Of a stretch of DNA of 64,000 nt, positions 1 through 10,619 are shown piece after piece. The position numbers and the translations under genes are program-made. The stretch lies in assembly GCA_030386875.1 (NCBI GenBank), contig CM059571.1:27646355-27710354 (forward strand). Reading direction: 5' to 3'. The stretch is from Morinoia aosen. Lineage: Eukaryota > Arthropoda > Malacostraca > Amphipoda > Talitridae. The notes below the pieces were generated by a model. The model did not search any database and was not told the origin of the DNA. It saw nothing but the letters and a program-made list of their open reading frames with translations. Within the stretch, counting starts at the first letter, position 1. Every line of letters begins with the position of its first letter.

Positions 1-600
1 ACTCGCTGTTAAGGAAGTCCATGTCAGATACAGTTATTAGATACAATGCGCTGTTTGGTGTTTTCCCTCAATGTTTCTACAAATCGCCACAAAGTCCAGT
101 TAGGTACATGGGGCCGTTTTTTTCAGTCGTCATAGTGGAATGTAGTTTTAATATACAGTCGTTATCTAGTTAACTGTCGTTGAGCTGCAATTTGATAGTT
201 AGGTATAAATATGTTAGGTTAGATCAGTTCATGTGAGAATAGGTTCGATTATGAAAAGGGTACTTCGAAGACCAAATGCGAAACAAAAAAGAAAAGCTCA
301 AGGACGCTTAATTAACTGTAGCAAATGAAAAAATTCTCACTACTTCAACATCCTATCCTGAGGAAGTAACTGAAATAAACCTATAACCCTTCCTGGTTTA
401 CACACGAGATTCGACCCCACATAAATACCACGCTATCATTGTGTAGAAAATTTGAAATGTGCTACACAGATACCCATCATCTGGACTACGCTCTCGCCTG
501 CATAGGCTTCAAATGAACGAGCTGACTTTCAGAACAGAACAAAGAAATCACAGTTGCAGAACACACTCAAACAAACCCAACTTGCATCTGACACTATGCC
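1..600. other. Gene-free stretch, possible LINE 5' flank
   Basis: No open reading frame or RNA gene can be supported here. The last part (about 240-600) may be decayed upstream coding sequence of the LINE that becomes recognisable after 600, since conceptual translation gives Lys/Arg-rich fragments broken by stops. No terminal repeat or target duplication was seen. Confidence 0.4.
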
Positions 601-3060
601 ATTGAAAACGGCTCAAAAAAGACCCCAATGGACCAATTGATCGAAATAGAATGGCCAGGTACTCACAGATCACAATTATTGTGAAGCAACAATCCTTAGT
701 ATTTATTTTCCTTCAGTGTACACGCGGGAAGATTTACCTGATATTTCCGAAGCTGATGCCTTGAACATCCAGCTGCCTGGAAAAAACGACATAATAGAGG
801 TGGTAAAGTTCATGAATAGAGCTCCTTATTTTGAGCCTAAGCAAATTAACTGTACATGATGGCTCAGCTCCTTGTATTCTTGAAGAAACCGACGAAATGA
901 TCAGCGGACCCTTTGAGGACATTATCAAACGATTGGTCGCAATTAGACTAGTTCCGCAGGATTGGATGCAAGCGAACGTATCTCTAATTTTCCAATTGGG
1001 AACAAACAAGTACCCAATACCAATCACTTAATCTACTGATGACACCTATCATTATTAAAATGATGGAAAGATCATTCAAAGTTCGAATAACAAAACAACT
1101 CCAAATCCAAAATTTGATTGCTGACACACAGTACGGGTACCGGAAAAAACATTTCACAAACCTACTTGACATCTCTGGAGAAGTCGACCGAATCTTCAAC
1201 ATTATAATAGCCGTAGACTTCACATGTTTTGACTTTCAAAAAGCCTTTGATAACGTTTCCCTTGAAAGGCTTATGGTTATAGTAGAAGCCCACGGCACTA
1301 ATTCTGTCAATCAGACAAAAAAGCACATACTCTCGAAATTTCAATTTTTATTTCTAAGCTTTCAGTTGCTGTCCTGTTGTAGTGGTAAGAGGTGCTATTC
1401 ACGTATTAAAAAACTTCAACTTGTTGTGGATGGATTTGATTCGTAATGAAAAGATCAAAGTGTTGTATCTGAAATAGAAAAAGAGCCATGCCTCTTCCAA
1501 AGTGTAATTAAAAATGCTAATTTGACAAGGCTTTTTTTTAGTATCAATATTATTCGATACACATAGATAGCTCCGAGTTCGAGTTGGTGTTTCTTCATAC
1601 CCACATATTCCCACTGGCGCTAACTATCACACTAGAAGCCTTGATTGGAATGTGAGTACGTAAAAGCGCTAACTTGTTTTTGGAGCTATACATGTTCGAA
1701 ATAAAAACGCTCATTCGAAATAAAAACATAAACATAAATAAAAAACATAAAATAAAATACTCGGAACAAAAATACGTCACATTTTAAATAAAAGCATTTT
1801 ATCTTCGATGGAAAAAACACCAACTTGCGTTTATTATCATAAAAAAAACATTATCGTTACCTTACTATCAATCAAAATAATGACTCATGACAAGATGCAT
1901 AGTTTCCAATAAAAAAAAATTCTAAAATGACCTAAATTAATTGCTAAATTCGTGTAAACAGAAAAAAAGCTCTCCTGACTAGTCGCATTTTTTGTCTGAT
2001 CACCAGACCAACAGACTTAAAAGCAGATATTCAAGAGTAATTTAGTGACGAGCAACTTAAGCAGCTCCAATCGTTTTCAGACTCGCTCCTCTTCTGCGTC
2101 TATATTAACGACCTTGACTCAGAATCATCAGTAAAACTAATAAATTTGCAGTTGACATGAAACTTTTTCACCGAGGCGTTCATTGAGCAATACAAAATTA
2201 CCATTTATGCAGCCCTTAACCCCTTTTAAAGACTGAGACCCGGTCAGTAGTCTTTAAAGTCGAGAAATACCCAGTAATGCACTGCGGACGTAAAAATCAT
2301 TTTTCTTGCATACCAAGAATATTCCTTTAATTGATGTAGGGGACTAACAAAAAGATCTTAGCATCATTATGATCAAAGAACTCATGCACAACAAACAAAT
2401 AGAAAAAGTCGAGAATGCGAGCAGAATTTTCGGTTTCATAGCAAGAAACTTTGTCTGCACGTAGAAGTCAAAAACATTGTAGACGAATGTCATAAGGCAC
2501 TCTTCTGGCCACATCTAGGATGCGCTGGTTTTCTACTTAACGACAACAGTATAGAGAAAATTCGGCGTAAAGTAACGAAAATGATTTCTGAACTCCATGA
2601 CTTCAGCTACGAGTGATGCCTTCAGCTGACTAAACTCATTTCCCTTGAACAAAGAAGATTGTGTAGTCAATTATTGAAGACTTACAAATACCTCAATGGC
2701 TTTAATGACGTTTCCTCAGAAAGGTTTTACGATACTGACGATAATGTCTACAGCTGAAATAACAACTAGGAATTAGTACAACAAATTTTAATGTAGCTAA
2801 AGTCCTATAGTTTTTCCACTGAAGTAGTCTCAATCAGACACCAGTTCTCAGAAAATGTAAGCTCTGCTAACATTGTGAATACGATGAAAATCATCTAGAC
2901 TATTATTAAGTGAGGTTGCAATGTCTCAGTGTTACGAAGTGTTAGGGTTAATCGAAATTTAGATAGATTTGACGTGGAAAAATACATGCGTAACTCAGAA
3001 TGCATTTTCAGAAGCCGCCTTTCTTCATGCGATATGCTTACGATTTCATTGGTGATGTCT
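600..3060 (+). pseudogene. CR1-like non-LTR retrotransposon, reverse transcriptase relic
   Basis: Conceptual translation in shifting frames gives the ordered landmarks of a CR1/L2-type LINE reverse transcriptase. A 'VYTREDLPDISEAD'-like linker lies near 716-760 and a W-x-x-A-N-V block near 960-1000. A 'QYGYRKKHFTNLLD' block lies near 1128-1170, followed by the palm motif 'FDFQKAFDNVSLERL' at about 1226-1270. 'FCVYINDLDS' lies near 2092-2122 and a catalytic-box remnant reads KFAVD (2142-2156) where the family has FADD, so one catalytic Asp is Val. Downstream text resembles the CR1 C-terminal 'ASRIFGFIARNF' and 'LISLEQRRLC' region. The 5' endonuclease domain is not visible, so the copy is 5'-truncated and riddled with stops and frameshifts. 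It cannot be active. The exact ends are uncertain. Confidence 0.75.
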
Positions 3061-3487
3061 AATCGGATGGTAGCGTGAACACAGCGTGACAGGAAGAGGT
3101 GATCTTAGCTCTAATATAACCAATACTAACTATAACTATCCAATCATGGGAGCGCACTGTGCGTAGTGGCCGCGATTTGAGATATTGTATTCCAGTGAAT
3201 GCAATTGTGTTGGGGCATAACAATTCATGACTGTTAAGGGGGGCGAACAGTTTTTTCTCACGAAACTTCAAAAAGTAATAAAAATCCTTCAGGAGCGAAA
3301 TAAGCTCGGAGGGATTCACAACATGTTTAGAACATTCGAATGGACGTTCAGAGCCCTGAAATTTTTTAAATTTGCCCATTCCCCACTTTCCCTCCGCCCC
3401 TTCAAAGGGAAATTTCTGAAAAACCTAATTTCTCAGTCAATATTGTACATAGACACCATTAGTGTTTTTTCGTTCGATTCACGATAA

Positions 3488-3793
3488 TGTGCGCCCGCCG
3501 AGTATATAAATAGAATCAGCAAGAGACATCGCCGTTCACTAGCGGTGGCCTGCCGTAGAGGTAGCACTTAAAAACAGTCGTCGCTGTTCAGTAGCGGAAG
3601 CGTGACTGTCGAGGAAGCACCTGTACAGATCACAGATGCGTTATAGAAGTAACATCACTTTGTCCGATATAAAGATTCTTTTCCAATTACGAAGCCTGTG
3701 TCAACTCTGAAGTACCAATAAAGGATAACCACGTTACTGCTCTGCGTCACTCCCGAACCTCATTCGCGTTAGTTTCGACCTGTACATGGAAAG
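3488..3793 (+). repeat. Gypsy LTR1 (5' LTR)
   Basis: 306 bp, starting TGTGCGCCC and ending GGAACA. A TATA box lies at 3503-3510, only 15 bp from the start, so U3 is very short. An AATAAA signal lies at 3717-3722. It differs from LTR2 and LTR3 mainly around 3650-3690, where it carries extra sequence. The bases just after it (TTTATGGTGGCCAGTATATCG) are the expected place of the primer binding site; I could not match them confidently to a tRNA. Confidence 0.88.
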
Positions 3794-4737
3794 GGACGGA
3801 ACATTTATGGTGGCCAGTATATCGGGATGCCACATTAAAGATATCCACATTGCCACATTGCCCCATTGAAGAAGAAAGATATCAAGAATTGATCTTCGGT
3901 TCTGCTGATCCGTGATTTTAATTAAGTGTGAGGAGTGTCACCCTGTTTGGAGTAACGTCGCATAGTTATCACATTACTTCAGAGCATCGAGAAAGGGAAG
4001 AAAGACGTCAGCGCAGAAAATCGTAATTCTTGGAAAGAACTTCGAGGGACAAAAAATTGAAAATTTACGCGCTACGCAGTCTTCACCAGTCTGGAGCATC
4101 GCTACTCAAAGGAGAAGATGAAGTGAAAGGGTCCAGACCAACAACCTGGTCTGTCGACGAGATCTACGCATTTACGCACCGTCATCTGCAACGAGAAGAT
4201 CTACGAGATCTACGCATCGCCAAAATATTGTTCAACGTCACCAACTAGCTTCGCATAGCAAGCTGAGTATACGCCGATAATGTTTGCTTGCAAATTAAAA
4301 ATAAGCATGCGCTCAAATTAATGATTATACATCATTATTATAAAATTAATGAATAAGAAGTTGAGCAGTGAGCAGCATAGGCATTGCAAGTGCAGTAAGC
4401 ACGCAGATTCCTGGGAGTGGGAGAGCGTGTACGCGGAAGCATTTGTGTGAGGCGGTAGTCCATTGTTCTCTAGAACAATTGAAGGAAGTTGTAGCTATTG
4501 TTCTCGGGCCCATTGTCCTCTAGCACATAAGAGTAAGCTGGAGCAGCCTGTCTCTGTCCAGTTTGTTGCCAGCCTTCACGAGCTTTGACTTTGTGGTGCT
4601 GAAATAGCCTGTTTTAAGTCCACTGAAAATGTGAGTTATCATTTTATTGTATGTAGAATATTTTCATTAAATGTGTGTAGAACATTTTTCTCTTAAAGGT
4701 AATTAGAGGTCTAAGAATATAAGAGTATTGTGTATTT
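3794..4737 (+). other. Gypsy 5' leader
   Basis: Untranslated leader between LTR1 and gag, presumably holding the primer binding site and packaging signals. A short open frame at 4030-4248 (72 codons) includes a local direct repeat of an AGATCTACG-type sequence. It has no recognisable domain and I do not call it a gene. The first 71 bases recur after LTR3. Confidence 0.6.
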
Positions 4738-6207
4738 ATGTCGGACAGTGACTCTGACGGATACGAGTACATAAGAACCATACCGTACGTGACTAGATTA
4801 GGAAGAGTATCAATTCCTATTTTTTCCGCGAAGTCGATTTCTGTACCTATCACGATGGCGACCACCACCACAGTCACCCCTGTTACCAGTGCAGTCACTA
4901 CCACAGTTAGCCCTGTAACTAGTACGGTTACCACTGTGACGACTTCTATTGTCGGTCCGATACCTAGTGTTGTAATTGCTGGGCAGGATCTGCCGCAATT
5001 CAGAGGTAGAAAACGAAGAAATGACCCTGACTTCATAGAATATAAGTCACTAGAAACGCACATAAAGAATGTGCGAGCATATTTCAATATGCTGTCTGAT
5101 AATTCGGAAGAAGCAAAATAAAATCTATTATTGCGAACTGCAGACAAGCGGGTAGGAGACTTCAATACTGTTGTAGCTTCCATAATTAGTGAAGGTTATG
5201 AATTAGGTTTCGAAGAAGTCGTACACCTGTTAGAAAATATCTACGTGTCAAAAGGTGAAAGATCTTTGCACGCAGTCGCCTGTGATCTAAATAACGTACG
5301 CCTGAAACGTAATGATGCGCTGGCAAGTCAATTTGTCGCTATATTGTCCAAAATCCGTAAGCTAACCCACAGAATAATGACCAGCCCGGAGTGTTCAAAC
5401 AGAGCCCACCCCTATGTAGTAAATTGTCCCGATCCTGTTGCTCTCGATAAGTATGTCGAGAATACTTTAATTGTTGCGTTAGCTATGGCCATCATCAATC
5501 CCCTAGTAACAGAAGATTTTTCCAAAAAACTATTTCACAAACCATTTAATTCGTCGGAAGAGCTCCTTCAAAGAATTGTGACTGTCATTCGCAATTTTCC
5601 CGAAGATAAGCAAATATTAGCGACTCGATCTGAGAGATCTATGGAAATCTTTTTTGCAGAGGATGACCATTCTCCCGAATCAAACTTTGATGCAGCCTAT
5701 GATGAGGCCGAAGTGCATACAATGACAAGAGGCGGATTTCAAGGTAGAGGTAGGACGCGTAGGCCCTACTCGAGACCAAATTTCCCAAGACCAACTTTCC
5801 GTGCTAGACCTCACGTAAAATCTTTCGTTGGAGATCGTGAATTAGGAACTCTAGAAGTCCAAGCATTAGAGACAGCTGAAGCGAAGCGTTGCTCGAATTG
5901 TTACAATCATGTGTGTGTCTGTCAAGGACAAGGTGTGTCGGTAACCACTGTGGCTAGGAAACCGACTGATTGGTACAAACCAGGTTCATATCAGACAGCC
6001 ACCGAGCATTCACTGCGTGACGTAGTTTGTTTTCGTTGTAATAAGTTAGGACACTACGCAAGAGACTGTAGGTCCAGACGAGACTATTTCAACAGACCAG
6101 GTAGACCTGATCGTGTCCGTGCGCGAGGACAGCATAAAACTCGTGTACCAGAAAAAGGCCAGGTAGAAACTTACCAAACTAACAGTGGCGATAATTTTTT
6201 AGCGTAA
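4738..6207 (+). pseudogene. gag: Gypsy gag (one internal stop)
   Basis: Structural polyprotein of the Gypsy element. The frame starts at ATG 4738 with an acidic start, then a Thr/Val-rich low-complexity stretch (4852-4950). It continues through a capsid-like region to a CCHC zinc knuckle (C-F-R-C-N-K-L-G-H-Y-A-R-D-C) at 6028-6069, preceded by a second Cys-rich cluster near 5890-5940. Arg/Gly-rich sequence flanks the knuckle, as expected for nucleic-acid binding. A TAA at 5119-5121 interrupts the frame, and the same frame resumes immediately after it, so this is a single nonsense change and not two genes. The frame ends at TAA 6205-6207, directly after a slippery site that leads into protease. 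Confidence 0.85.
6195..6201 (+). promoter_or_regulatory. Candidate -1 ribosomal frameshift site, U UUU UUA
   Basis: In the gag frame the codons are AAT TTT TTA GCG TAA, giving the heptamer T-TTT-TTA two codons before the gag stop. Slippage by -1 enters a frame that is open from here through the protease start region at 6363. This is the same heptamer class used at gag-pol junctions of several retroviruses and LTR elements. I did not identify a convincing downstream pseudoknot by eye. Confidence 0.7.
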
Positions 6208-7271
6208 GCTGCGGAGACGATTTCATTTCCGATAGAAATAACGTCAATGATAAAAATGAAATCGGAATAACTAAGTGTGACTCTACGTCAGTAGCTCCCT
6301 GTGAACCCGAGGAGAATTCTGGTGCTGAAGATTCCCTCGTTAAAAATGTCGAGAGAGTTGATGTGTTAAACATGTCTGGAGGTTCCCTCGGTAAAAATGT
6401 TGAGATAATTGACCCATTAATTAAGTGTCAAAATAGATATGAATCGCTGGGAGAGGTGGATTTGAGCGATTTGAACGATTTGAATGCTCATGGCACTGAA
6501 TTTGAAAGCCATGTGACGGCGAACGTTTGTAAATACGAAGAAGATGAAGAAGTTGAAGTTACAGGACAAAATGAATTATTTGTAATACGAAAAAGTCATA
6601 AGCCCATGATTGTGCTTAGAAAAGATGCAGACCTGTGGAATGCACTGATTGATTCAGGATCAGAGAAATGTCTAATCAGCTACCACAGAATTAGTGAGAT
6701 AAGTAATGACGTAAAGCCAAGTTCTCTGACTATAAAAGGCGTTAACGCTAAGAGTAATGTTGAAGGCGAGGTGGAGCTTGTCCTAAAGTCAAAAAACGGT
6801 GTAAGTTTAAAGACAAATGCTTTAATAATTAAAGATGGTATTTACAATTATGACGTCATTATTGGGCGTGATTTATTAGACAAGAACGCCGTTGTAGACT
6901 TAAAACATAGATGTTTAATTATCAAAGACGAGAAAATTCACTTTGCAGAGGTAAAACGACGAAAAAAGAGAAAGACAGAGTGTCTCAAGTATTTAATAGA
7001 GAATACTGAGTGTCTCATGGCGGACACGATTACGTCCAGAGCTAAGAAAAAAGTCCTAAATAAGCTAAGAGAGAAGAGAGAAAATCTCAGGACGTGTAAT
7101 GCTGAGAGAGCAGGCGAGGAAGTAAAAAGGGATGGTAAGAGAGAAAATCAGCCTGTTCGAGGCGTAGTTGCAGTTACCAGTTCCCACACAGGGCCAAGGC
7201 CGTTAAGAGTGCATACTCAACGAGTGGAAATTGCTCCCAATGTAATTTTGAAACATGTTGGACATGTTTGA
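6208..7271 (+). pseudogene. pro: Gypsy protease region (pro), one stop before pol
   Basis: The -1 frame relative to gag stays open from the slippery site and encodes a retropepsin-like domain. Its active-site motif is A-L-I-D-S-G-S at about 6643-6665, followed by a later 'VIIGRDLL' flap/helix-type block (about 6857-6880). The first methionine in frame is at 6363, but expression by frameshift would not need it. A TGA at 7269-7271 interrupts the frame. The same frame continues open into pol, so pro and pol were one reading frame and the TGA is probably a nonsense mutation. Confidence 0.8.
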
Positions 7272-10200
7272 AAGTGTAAAAATGGAGAATACATAATAAA
7301 GAAAGCAACTTTAAAAGAAGGCATTTGTGTCGCAGAAGCGATTGTGAGAGTTAACAATAGGAGAAAGATTCCGTTGTTGTTAATTAATAGCTCCGACAGA
7401 GCGATTGTTTTACCAGAGAATGCAATTATAAGTACTTTAGAAAAAGTGGAGAAGGATCACGTTGAATCCGAAGTTTACTTGTCAGATGTACAAGGAGAAT
7501 TAAAAGGAGGATTGAGTACCTTTGTGCAGGCAGCGAGTGTTGTCCAGGACAGTCGTTTAGATGTCGAGAAGAAAGACACTAATAGTGAATCTGTCGGGAT
7601 CACAGGAGTTGTCGACAAAGGGTACGTTTCTGATTCCAAAGAAATAGCCCGTGGTCGGCGGAAATTAAATAATGATGATATCAAGTGTAACGATGACGAA
7701 ATGAAGCCTGAATTGCTGAGTCTGTTGAATGAATTCAGAGACGTTATTACTATAGACAATGAATCGGTCTCCGCTGCTGCGATTAAACCGTACAAAATAC
7801 GTTTGAAACCTAACGTGGATGTCGTAAATGTCCCTCCCTATCGTATTGCCCACCGTTACATGGAAGACTTGAAAGTCGTTAACGAAAAAATGTTAGACGA
7901 CGGAATTATTAGACCATCGATTTCAGCTTATAATTCACCGATAATTGTAGTTCATAAGAAAGATGGAACCATACGTCCGGTAGTTGACTTTCGCAAAGTA
8001 AATGAGGTAATTTATGAAGAATCATTCCCTCTACCGAGAATGGACGAGATTCTCTATAGTTTAAATGGTCAAAAATACTTTTCGAAATTAGATCTTAGGT
8101 CAGGATATCATAATATTACACTGACCGATGAGAGTAAGGAAATAACAGCGTTTACAGTTGGTAGCAGAAAATACGAGTTCAATCGTTTACCTTTTGGTTT
8201 AAAAACCTCACCTGCATATTTCCAGTCAGTAATGACGCAAACGCTATCTCCTGTTCTAGGAAAACTATCTTTCGTCTTTATGGACGACGTACTCATCTAT
8301 TCAAAAGAAAAAAATCAGCATCTTGCCGATATAAAAGTTGTACTTGAACTATTAAGAAACGCTAGATTGTCAATAAAAACGGAAAAGTGTAAATTTTTCA
8401 GTGACGAGATTGAATATCTCGGACATTCCATTAGTGGAATGGGAACCAGAAGCACCGGTACTGACAAAGTGAAGAATTTAGAAATTCCTAAGAATGTGAA
8501 ACAGTTACAGTCATTTCTAGGACTAGTAAATTTCTTTCGTAGGTACATAAAAAATTTTGCGAGTATCGCAAGCCCGCTCTATAATCTTCTGAAGAAAAAT
8601 GTTGAATTCAATTGGTCTAGAGATTGTCAAAACGCTTTTGAAAAATTAAAGAATGAACTGTGTGAAAGCACAATCTTGAGTCACCCAAACTTCGATCAAA
8701 ATTTTCATCTGTTTTGTGATGCATCAAACGTCGGCATAGGAGCTGTTCTACTCCAGTCATCTACTGATAAAGTTCGAAACATGAGACCTGTCGCATTTTT
8801 TTCTAAAACGTTGAATTCCACCCAACGAAGATACTCAACAACTAAAAAGGAGATGTTTGCTATAGTTGAAGCGTTGAAGTACTTTAAATATCTTGTTTTA
8901 GGCTATGATCTGGTCATTTACACCGATCATAAGCCTTTAGTTCCTTTATTTTCAAATAAATTGCCTGAAGACAACACGCTCGCTAGATGGAGTATTTATG
9001 TGCAAGCTTTTGATGCCAAATTAAAGTATTTTTCTGGGAAAGCGAATAGTGCCGCCGATGCATTAAGTAGATTAAATCATGACAAAAATCCTTTAACAGA
9101 AAGAGAACTATTAGAGTGTTCTGAATTAACCCCGGATGTAGAGACTTTTCCCGTTGTAACCAGGCTGCAAGCCGCTGCTGCTGGTAACAAATGTAACAAG
9201 CCGGTGACTGAGGAAGAGTTCGAGGAGACAATGCCAGGAAGTAAGGACGGAAGAAACAACAACAGTACTGCTGAACAACAGACAGACCCCAGACGTGAAC
9301 CCAGTGACTTTAATAGCAGACAGAAAACGTGCTTATGCAGACTGGATAACGTTAACAAGACTACAGACCATTCAAGTATTAACGACAACTGGTCGTTAGA
9401 CGAATTTAAACGTGAACAAGATAGTGATCCCTTTTGTTCTGAAATAAAGGACGCCCTAGAGAATGCAACAAAAGTTACTAATACTGACATGAATGAATTT
9501 CTGATTATGAATGACATTTTGTATAAAAGACGAAGAATTGACAACAGACCCAGCACCATTCTGACTATTGTGGTGCCATATACTCTGTTACACAAGACAA
9601 TTCTATTCATCCATAATTTGTCCCATACAGATTTGAATCATACCTTGTTTAAGTTTAAATTAAAATATTTTCATCCGTACGAACGGACAATTACACGCAA
9701 AATTGTTGAATCTTGTGACATCTGTAAGATTCTAAAATCACGAATACCGACGCCGATTAAAATTCTAAATGCTCCAATTGGAACACGATGTTTTCAAACG
9801 GTCAGCATGGACTTCTACGGTCCATTAACAATGACAGACAATGGTAACAAATATATTCTTGTCATTATCGACCTATTTTCCCGTTTTGTTAAATTATATT
9901 CGACTAGTGACCGATGTACAGAGACTGTTACAGATTGTCTATGGAACTTTTGCTGTTTGTTCGGTACCCCGGACGTATTGTTGTCCGAAAACGCTTTAGA
10001 ATTTAAATCATCTAATGTGAGAAATTTCACAAAAGGACTTTCTATCTTAAAAAGGGAAGTTCTGGCTTATTCCCCTTTTTCTAATGGCATTGTTGAGCGA
10101 TGTAATGGAAAAATACGACACCTGCTCAAGTTATATCTAAATTTTCTTACTCATAATGAGTGGGATAGATTATTGGATATTGTGGAGAATTCGATTAACA

Positions 10201-10619
10201 ATAGTTTTAACGAAACATTAGGCGATACCCCCGCATACACGGTTTTCGGTAGAGATACGTGTGTGTATATTAGTTCTAATAATTTAGAAGACTTCAATGT
10301 TGCGACTACATATGAAGATGTTCAAAAACAAAAATTTAAAGAGTCATCTATTGTAGTGAACAATATTAGAAATGCAATCATTAACGCTACAATCGAAAGA
10401 ACTACCTATAGAAACGTGAAACGTCGCGATAAAAATTTAAAAGTGACGGACCGTGTACTAGTGAAAAATCATGCCAAAAAACACAAGCTACAGCTAAATT
10501 TCTTAGGACCAGGTATCATTGAAAGGCTAGGTAAAAATTACGCAGATATTAAGATCGGTAACAAGATTATCCGAACGAACTTAAACCATGTACTGCCTTT
10601 AGATAAGTTAAAAAGGTAA
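7272..10619 (+). CDS. pol: Gypsy pol: reverse transcriptase, RNase H, integrase
   Basis: Long open frame in phase with protease; the stretch from GTG 7344 alone is 1091 codons. RT comes first, with 'IRPVVDFRKVNE' near 7970-8008, 'LPFGLKTSPAYFQ' near 8190-8226 and the catalytic box F-M-D-D at 8277-8288. RNase H follows ('FCDASNVGIGA' near 8712, 'SGKANSAADALSR' near 9036). The integrase has an H-H-C-C zinc motif (about 9610-9730) and a catalytic core with Asp at 9810-9812 and Glu at 10095-10097. The middle catalytic residue at 9987-9989 is GAA (Glu) where the family has Asp. Spacing to the last Glu is 35 residues, so the alignment position is secure. The enzymes would copy the RNA and insert the DNA; the Asp-to-Glu change probably impairs integration. 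Confidence 0.9.
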   Translation, partial: KCKNGEYIIKKATLKEGICVAEAIVRVNNRRKIPLLLINSSDRAIVLPENAIISTLEKVEKDHVESEVYLSDVQGELKGGLSTFVQAASVVQDSRLDVEKKDTNSESVGITGVVDKGYVSDSKEIARGRRKLNNDDIKCNDDEMKPELLSLLNEFRDVITIDNESVSAAAIKPYKIRLKPNVDVVNVPPYRIAHRYMEDLKVVNEKMLDDGIIRPSISAYNSPIIVVHKKDGTIRPVVDFRKVNEVIYEESFPLPRMDEILYSLNGQKYFSKLDLRSGYHNITLTDESKEITAFTVGSRKYEFNRLPFGLKTSPAYFQSVMTQTLSPVLGKLSFVFMDDVLIYSKEKNQHLADIKVVLELLRNARLSIKTEKCKFFSDEIEYLGHSISGMGTRSTGTDKVKNLEIPKNVKQLQSFLGLVNFFRRYIKNFASIASPLYNLLKKNVEFNWSRDCQNAFEKLKNELCESTILSHPNFDQNFHLFCDASNVGIGAVLLQSSTDKVRNMRPVAFFSKTLNSTQRRYSTTKKEMFAIVEALKYFKYLVLGYDLVIYTDHKPLVPLFSNKLPEDNTLARWSIYVQAFDAKLKYFSGKANSAADALSRLNHDKNPLTERELLECSELTPDVETFPVVTRLQAAAAGNKCNKPVTEEEFEETMPGSKDGRNNNSTAEQQTDPRREPSDFNSRQKTCLCRLDNVNKTTDHSSINDNWSLDEFKREQDSDPFCSEIKDALENATKVTNTDMNEFLIMNDILYKRRRIDNRPSTILTIVVPYTLLHKTILFIHNLSHTDLNHTLFKFKLKYFHPYERTITRKIVESCDICKILKSRIPTPIKILNAPIGTRCFQTVSMDFYGPLTMTDNGNKYILVIIDLFSRFVKLYSTSDRCTETVTDCLWNFCCLFGTPDVLLSENALEFKSSNVRNFTKGLSILKREVLAYSPFSNGIVERCNGKIRHLLKLYLNFLTHNEWDRLLDIVENSINNSFNETLGDTPAYTVFGRDTCVYISSNNLEDFNVATTYEDVQKQKFKESSIVVNNIRNAIINATIERTTYRNVKRRDKNLKVTDRVLVKNHAKKHKLQLNFLGPGIIERLGKNYADIKIGNKIIRTNLNHVLPLDKLKR

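Noticed and set aside
4644..5183. 179-codon minus-strand ORF
   Set aside because: It is the shadow of the Thr/Val-rich part of gag on the other strand.
9077..9610. 177-codon minus-strand ORF
   Set aside because: Antisense shadow of the RNase H to integrase linker of the Gypsy pol.
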